A stretch of 64,000 bases of DNA, from positions 371,464 to 435,463 of the forward strand of contig JAIUCV010000654.1 in NCBI GenBank assembly GCA_026724425.1, read 5' to 3'. The notes beneath the pieces were generated by a model. That model searched no databases, was not told where the DNA came from, and worked only from the letters and a program-made list of their open reading frames with translations. Below, in pieces: positions 58,792 to 64,000 of the stretch. The DNA is from Erythrophleum ivorense (taxonomy: Eukaryota; Streptophyta; Magnoliopsida; Fabales; Fabaceae). Each line of letters starts with the position of its first letter. Positions within the stretch are counted from its first letter, which is position 1. The position numbers and the translations under genes are program-made.

Positions 58792-59878
58792 AACTATGTT
58801 TGAATTATGTTAGTTGAAGTTTGTTTGAACTATGTTTGAATAATGTTGTTTGAAGTTTTAATGACGTGTTCTACCAGGTTTAAGTATGTACAGATATTCA
58901 TGGTTTGTATTGTCAAAAGTCCAGAGTTAGGTTCTACTAGGTTCTACCAGGTTCATGTACGTGTAAAGTGCATGGTTTGTATGATCTAAAGTTCGAAAAT
59001 TGGTTCTTCTAGGTTCTACCAGGTTTAACAATGTACAAATGTCGAATTGTATATCAGTTCAATTCGGCTATGAATGTAGACGTCTGAATGGGGACGTTTT
59101 TTGGTTTCTTATTCATTTTGTACAACTGGCTCCAATTGGTTCGACTACTTTGTTCTAAATATGTATAAACAACAAATACATAATAAATGTATTTATGATA
59201 TGCAATGTAGAGAATTAATTAAGAGAAACCCGGTTTTTATATCTTATTAATTGATAAAAAGAACAATAAAATGAAATTACAAAATTATAGAAGTAGATAA
59301 TCATTTAGTCGTCAACCACCCTTTATAATTTATGGAAGATATAAGTAATATGTCAATGATATGAAGCAAATAAAGAACAATACGAGATATGTTGTAAACG
59401 TGGACATAAACATGTTTATAATGATAAAAGAAGATGAACTATCAATTGTTCAACTGTACCACTACAATTTACGGTTTGGTTCAACTAGAAAAACACGAAA
59501 CTCGCAGATGTACAACTATGTATAATTTTGGTTCTACCTTTGGCATGAGTACAACTATGTACAATTTTTTCGAAAATTTAACTTTTTCGCCGACGGGAAA
59601 TATAGGCGGAAACTTAATTTTATTTTTTAATTGTTTTATTTTTTATTTCCACCGCAATTTTCAGTACAATACAATACTAAAGGAAAAAGTCGAAAATTGT
59701 TTATTTCTTTCCCCAAATATATTTCTGGTTTTCTAGGGTTCAAATTATCGATTTTTCTCTGCAATTTCTCTCACAAATTACTCTCTTCGATTCCTCTCTT
59801 CCAGGTTCAAATTTAAGGTTCGATTTTTAGATTCCGATTCGTATCTCAATCATTGTTTCCGATTCTTGTTACAAGGGA
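58792..59878. other. Non-coding remainder of the Mutator-like region
   Basis: Contains repeated GGTTCTACCAGGTT words near 58870-59040, then AT-rich DNA. The stretch from about 59740 may be the leader of the GRF-like ORF. Confidence 0.5.
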
Positions 59879-60130
59879 ATGGGTCGTCACAGTTGGGTAG
59901 CAACGTCTTCCTCCTCCTCGGCATCTTTAGATCCATGTCTCATCGCAGATGGTGAATACGTAATACCCAAGCAGTGTTACTTCGGTGGAGACGTTTTTCT
60001 TGAGACGACTAACAACGGAGAGGATCAAGGAAGGAGATTCTTCACTTGCCGCCGCCGTGATGTGAATTTTTTTCAGTATTTTCATGTTGATGATGATGTT
60101 GATATTGATATCACAAAGTTTAGAACTTGA
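59879..60130 (+). pseudogene. GRF-type zinc finger-like small ORF
   Basis: 83 codons beginning MGRHSWVATSSSSSASLDPC. The middle resembles a GRF zinc finger (KQCYFGGDVFLETTNN; GRRFFTCRRRDVNFFQYF), with the GRRF motif conserved. One expected cysteine is missing (CYFGG where C-x-C-G is usual) and the last cysteine before FFQYF is absent. In plants many such short GRF proteins are linked to transposons or are orphan copies. It is probably a decayed fragment; a small functional protein cannot be ruled out. Confidence 0.5.
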
Positions 60131-60680
60131 TGTTGTTACCATATGGTGTTTTTCTCAACTGCAACTGTTTTCTGTTTTTTTTTTGAGGCTCATTACGAAC
60201 CTCCGGCTCATTCTCTTCCTCCATCTCTTCATCCGCCTCAGACTCATCCTTCTTCTCATCAGCCTCATACTCATCCTTCTCCTCATCAGCCTCAGACTCA
60301 TCATTCTCCTCAGACGCATCGGAATCATCTTTCTCAGTGGCAGGACTAGGACTTAGAGTTGAAGTACTCACTCCTCCTATATCATGAGCCTTCTTTCTTC
60401 GTTGCTCGTTGACATAACACTCAACCATGTCAAGCCTCTGATCCAATCACAAACCATTGCCTTAATCTCCGATGTAATATCATCCATCTTATTTTCCATC
60501 TTCTCCATTGCTTCCTTGATCAATCCCTTCATCGCTTCCATCAGATCGCGTTGTTATCCACCGGTTTCAGATGCCTCCCTCGGTACTTCATTTATGATAA
60601 AAGGTTCTTTGTATAGTATAAATGATTCGAGTCCAGAGGACCAGTGTTGCACTATGAACTTAGGAGACTTAAAACAGAGC
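60120..60680 (-). pseudogene. Acidic, coiled-coil gene fragment (possibly from a ULP-carrying MULE)
   Basis: On the minus strand, 60675-60448 encodes HWSSGLESFILYKEPFIINE and, after a stop, MEAMKGLIKEAMEKMENKMD. With a frame change it continues as LDMVECYVNEQRRKKAHDIG and then a repetitive acidic tract (DESEADEEKDEYEADEKKDE). At least one stop and one frameshift break it. Such acidic-coil segments accompany Ulp1-like proteases carried by Arabidopsis Kaonashi MULEs, but no protease domain is visible. That link is only a suggestion. Confidence 0.4.
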
Positions 60681-60691
60681 TAAGACGAAAA

Positions 60692-62161
60692 TGATTGGTT
60701 GTGATTCGGTAACAGTAAACGAATGTAAATGATGATATAAATTCAATATGGAACAAGCACTAGATCAAGGCAATTCGCAGGAGCTCACAGAAAGAGACCG
60801 AATGACTATTCAGGACAATGGTTCAAAACAGGTTTCGAACTCAAACACGCAAATATGCTAATCCACTCTCGTGATCTTAACAACTTTGCTAATCAACCTA
60901 GATGTCTAAACTCTCGTTTGAATCTAGCAGTTAAAAGCAAGCAATATAATCAGGTTCGATATGTTCACGGCCTTAGCATCAACTCTCGCAGGCTAAGGGC
61001 GGGTCGCTCACCAATGAATTATCTAGCACCCTATAGCACTTTTGATGAATAGGAAGCCTAAGATCTAAAACCGAGTGATCAAATCTATTTTAGCATTACG
61101 ACTATCAATGGCGAAAACAAAGATCCTAAGATACGACAACCTTAGTTGAGGGTCGAAGGTGCCATAATCCGAAGATTAGGGTTCTTGTTGAGGTATGTAT
61201 CCAACTTAATGGACGCACTCTAAATGATCTTTAGATTCAAGGATAAAACGTCCTATCTGCATTCGATCAACTAACTCGCGAAACACCCTTGAAAAACCTA
61301 GATCTAGCAAATCGACTACTCAGACATGATCAAGCAAGCCACAGCAAAAGATGAAACAGTTTTTATTGAAATAAGGAATAGTAAACAAGAGGGTTCAGAA
61401 ATCTTCTCCAAACTGTCACAAAGGATTCAGAGATCTTCTCCCTCAGATCAACAATGAAAAACTCCCAAAAAGCCGATCTCACCAAGTCTAAAACTCCAAG
61501 AAAAAAACGTAGTCTAAACAATGGCTGAAAAATAGGTCTAAATAGTTGCAAAATCGAGTTCGGTTTAATCCGGTTTTAAGACGGGTCGGATAGGCGCTCG
61601 ATCGAGTAACCGAGGGGGAGACCGAGCGTCTGGGCCGAGCGCCTGGGTCGAGCGTCTAGGCCGAGCGCCTGTGTCGAGCGTCTGGGCCGAGCGCCTGGGT
61701 CGAGCGTCTGGGCCGAGCGCCTGGGTCGAGCATCTGGGTCGTGCGCCTGGGTAGAGCGGGTGCTCGAGCGGTGTGGTCGAGCGCCTGGACCGAGCGCCTG
61801 GGTTGAGCGGGGGCTCGAGCGGGTGCTCGAGCGTCTGGAGCGAGCGCCTTAGTTGAGCGTCTGGCTCGAGCGGGTGCTCGAGCGTCTGGCTCTCCCTCTG
61901 GATCGAGCAGATGCTCGAGCGTCTGGACCGAGCGGGAGCTCGAGCGGTATGGTCGAGCGGGTGCTCTCCTGGACTCGATCGGGCTTTGAATGATGGTCTT
62001 TTTACTCTTTTTTTTTTTTGCCTTCTTTCACTCTTGACCCTCCTTGTAACCGAAACTCTCCTTAGAACGTCTTTAGACCTGTAAAAACTCGATAAAAGCT
62101 AGAAAGACTCGGAAAACTCGTGAAAACAACGGTTAGAAAACGTCAAAAACGCAAGACATCA
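60692..62161 (-). repeat. 3' LTR of the right-hand Gypsy-type element (inner end certain, outer end not)
   Basis: The inner boundary is fixed by the polypurine tract at 62162. The outer boundary was chosen only because the LTR should end in CA on the minus strand. It contains the GC-rich 13-bp array at 61585-61975. Confidence 0.55.
61585..61975 (+). repeat. 13-bp tandem array CGAGCGYCTGGGY in the LTR
   Basis: About 390 bp of units alternating CGAGCGTCTGGGC and CGAGCGCCTGGGT, with later units diverging to CGAGCGGGTGCT. It is strikingly GC-rich and CpG-rich within AT-rich DNA. Confidence 0.9.
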
Positions 62162-62732
62162 ACTCCCCCGGACTTAGTCTTTTGCTTGCCCTCAAGCAAA
62201 CATAAATTCCAAGACAAAGGGAAGAGGTTTGAAAAGGCGGGAACTCATAAATCATCAGCAACCATAACCCGAAGAAAAATATTAGACCTCAATAAACAGA
62301 GCTTGCTCAACGCATAATCAATATAGTCTCCTCAAGGTCTCGCAATCCTGATCCCTTCATGAACCTCCATCCTGCAGAATTCTAGCTACACATTGGTTAA
62401 CTCTCTACATTCATTAAGATCGAGCGTGGACCTCTCATCAAGAACATTACACAGGGTAGACGGTGTTGGGTATTCAAAAGGTCTATTTATTGGTGAGTTT
62501 AAAGTGTTTAAGGGTTATCAGATACGCCGGAGGATGCATGATATCGCGCAAAACAACAAGAGAGAGGGGTCCTGTTGATAGCCACAATTCCCAACCACTT
62601 CACTTCTCAACTCCTTGTAATTTGGGATTCACCCTAACTGTTTTAACTCTCAATTCGCCTTTATCTACGGTGTTCCTTGGAGATTTCCGCACTGAGCTTC
62701 TCATCTTATTGAATCACTAGTTCCTTTCCTCA

Positions 62733-62772
<40 letters not shown>

Positions 62773-63480
62773 AGATGAGAGGGGAACTAGTGTCGATGAG
62801 CTCGAAAATGTTACCGTGTATTCGCGCTTCTCCAAGGAGTGACCATCTCTTTCGGCCCAGATTCATATTCCACCATATCGTCCCATTCTCAGTGTTAATG
62901 ATGAACACTCGTATTGAAGGCGGTTGGGAAATAGTGTCGAACCCCTTCTCTCAAACTTTTTTGCACATATCTGCATATATGACAAAGAGAAACAGAGTGC
63001 ATGAGGTCTGAAGGGAGATAAGGTTTATGGTGGGGTACCAACCAAAAATGGGTCGGCCACTCAGGATCAACAGAGAATGGTAAAATGAATAAGGAGTCCT
63101 GAGTGTATGATCCGTGTCCCTGATATAATATTCCTAATGAGAAGAATTTAAAAATCAGATTAAACGTCCAATATCGTTAGAGTCAACCAAATGCTTCACC
63201 AAAATTTCTGCAAAACGAAAAAAATTCCTGGGGGAAGTCTGACCAAGAGGGTGTTCAAGCTTTTTGCACCTAACAAACCCTGCAAAATTGGTCACTAGAT
63301 CGAAAGAATTCAAGAGCATAAGGGGTTGTATATCATCATCAGATTCGTTCATTGTTCCTTACAAGTTTTGACTCAATAAAACGTTGACTCAAAGAAAATA
63401 TCAAAATGACTCAAGATGAAAAATAAAACAAAAGAAAGAAAATGTCGTTAGTAAACACAAAGACTCTCCCCCGGACTTAC
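62162..63480 (-). other. Non-coding interior of the right-hand element
   Basis: Between the coding end and the LTR. Includes a run of 34 T (62738-62771) and no convincing gene. A second CCGGGGGAGAGT-like purine tract is at about 63466-63477. Confidence 0.6.
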
Positions 63481-63481
63481 T

Positions 63482-64000
63482 TCACACCGACCCGTTGTGA
63501 AAATAAATCAAAGATAGAGTTAAACAGACTCGAGGTGTGCTCTTGTCGGTCGGGGCGCTTGGATGTGGCGTCGAGGGAGCCGCTGGTGCGGCGGGTCTGG
63601 AAACAGAGGTACAACGCCTTAACGGATGGTCGGGATCAGAACGAGCCTCCCTGGTGCGTCTTTTTCTCTGTCGTGGTTCGTACGAAGAGTGACGTGGCTG
63701 GTCTGGAGGAGGCTGGGGACCAGCGGTGGTGTCTTGCTCGAGCTCGTCATCTGAGACTTCTGGTTGAGGTGCTGTGACGGGAGCTGCACGTTCCCGTACT
63801 CCGGCTGAAGAGGTGCAACTTAACATGTTCTACAGGGCTTTCACTTGATCAGCTAACTTCTTGATCTTCTTTCTGAATTTGTTAGCGAGCTTGTTGGAGA
63901 GCTTGTCTTGGCCTTTGTTCCACCGTTGGAGCACGTTGATATGCTCATGAGCGGCTCTGAGGGCAGCGCTTTGTGTCTTCGGTGTAGTGAACTCCTCGAA
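63482..64000 (-). pseudogene. C-terminal end of a retrotransposon ORF
   Basis: From the right edge, the minus strand encodes a charged coiled-coil-like stretch (AHEHINVLQRWNKGQDKLSN, then KLANKFRKKIKKLADQVKAL), ending in TAG at about 63830. A Pro/Arg-rich frame (RQRKRRTREARSDPDHPLRR) follows immediately to about 63482. Together they resemble the tail of the Brassicaceae retrotransposon ORF found near Athila-type gag/env-like regions. The TAG between them may be a mutation. The family assignment is uncertain. Confidence 0.45.

Larger units (their letters stand above)
60692..64000 (-). mobile_element. Gypsy-type LTR retrotransposon, 3' part (Athila-like?), runs off right edge
   Basis: On the minus strand: the end of a coding region (64000 to about 63500), a long non-coding stretch, a polypurine tract AGTCCGGGGGAGT (62174-62162) and an LTR beginning TGATGTCTTGCG at 62161. 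The phrase before the tract (GGGCAAGCAAAAGACTAAGT) is typical of plant Gypsy elements. The far LTR end is uncertain; TG at 60692 is one candidate. The assignment to the Athila/Tat group rests on the layout and is tentative. Confidence 0.65.

Noticed and set aside
61585..61975. CRISPR-like appearance of regularly spaced repeats
   Set aside because: Units are contiguous 13-mers without unique spacers, in a plant LTR.

Overview
This 64 kb window is nuclear DNA from a plant, almost certainly a member of the mustard family (Brassicaceae). Genes are split by short, U-rich GT-AG introns. Three adjacent genes match the Arabidopsis thaliana chromosome 1 block At1g22730 (MRF2), At1g22740 (RABG3B) and At1g22750 (DUF1475 membrane protein) in order and strand. 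That identification rests on recalled protein families, not on a database search. The rest is mostly transposons and decayed gene copies.

Layout. 1-2020: 5' end of a minus-strand Ty3/Gypsy element (LTR, primer-binding site, broken gag) running off the left edge. 2.0-10.2 kb: AT-rich DNA with a scattered, partly tandem repeat, a candidate CACTA element and microsatellites. 10.2-11.0 kb: a small unrecognised gene. 11.5-12.9 kb: decayed gene fragments. 13.2-19.0 kb: a minus-strand DUF674 pseudogene whose last intron holds a 4.3 kb Helitron. 19.2-28.1 kb: an inverted second copy of the 11.5-12.4 kb fragment, split by a complete young Ty3/Gypsy chromovirus (19687-27700; 5 bp target duplication; LTRs differing at three positions by eye). 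29.0-30.3 kb: an F-box gene. 31.9-36.9 kb: two Ty1/Copia pieces head to head, forming an inverted repeat with arms of about 1.9 kb.

37.0-45.3 kb is the conserved gene block: MRF2 (four MA3 domains, translation regulation), RABG3B (a Rab7-type vacuolar GTPase) and a two-repeat DUF1475 membrane protein. All three reading frames are open once introns are removed. 46.6-56.3 kb holds three damaged multi-exon genes, all on the minus strand: a ubiquitin-specific protease lacking its catalytic cysteine region, a topoisomerase II-like gene lacking the ATPase part, and a bystin gene with a 1.16 kb LTR element 12 bp from a splice acceptor. 56.9-60.7 kb has a broken Mutator-like transposase plus small decayed ORFs. 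60.7-64.0 kb is the 3' part of a second minus-strand Gypsy-type element with a GC-rich 13-bp repeat array in its LTR.

Most notable: a 92-nt intron-like segment between gag and pol in the chromovirus, whose removal would restore the gag-pol frame; paired 16-bp palindromes in Gypsy LTRs; the large Copia inverted repeat as a possible siRNA source; and mobile elements inside introns of the DUF674 and bystin genes. Every transposon gag-pol reading frame seen here is broken or truncated.
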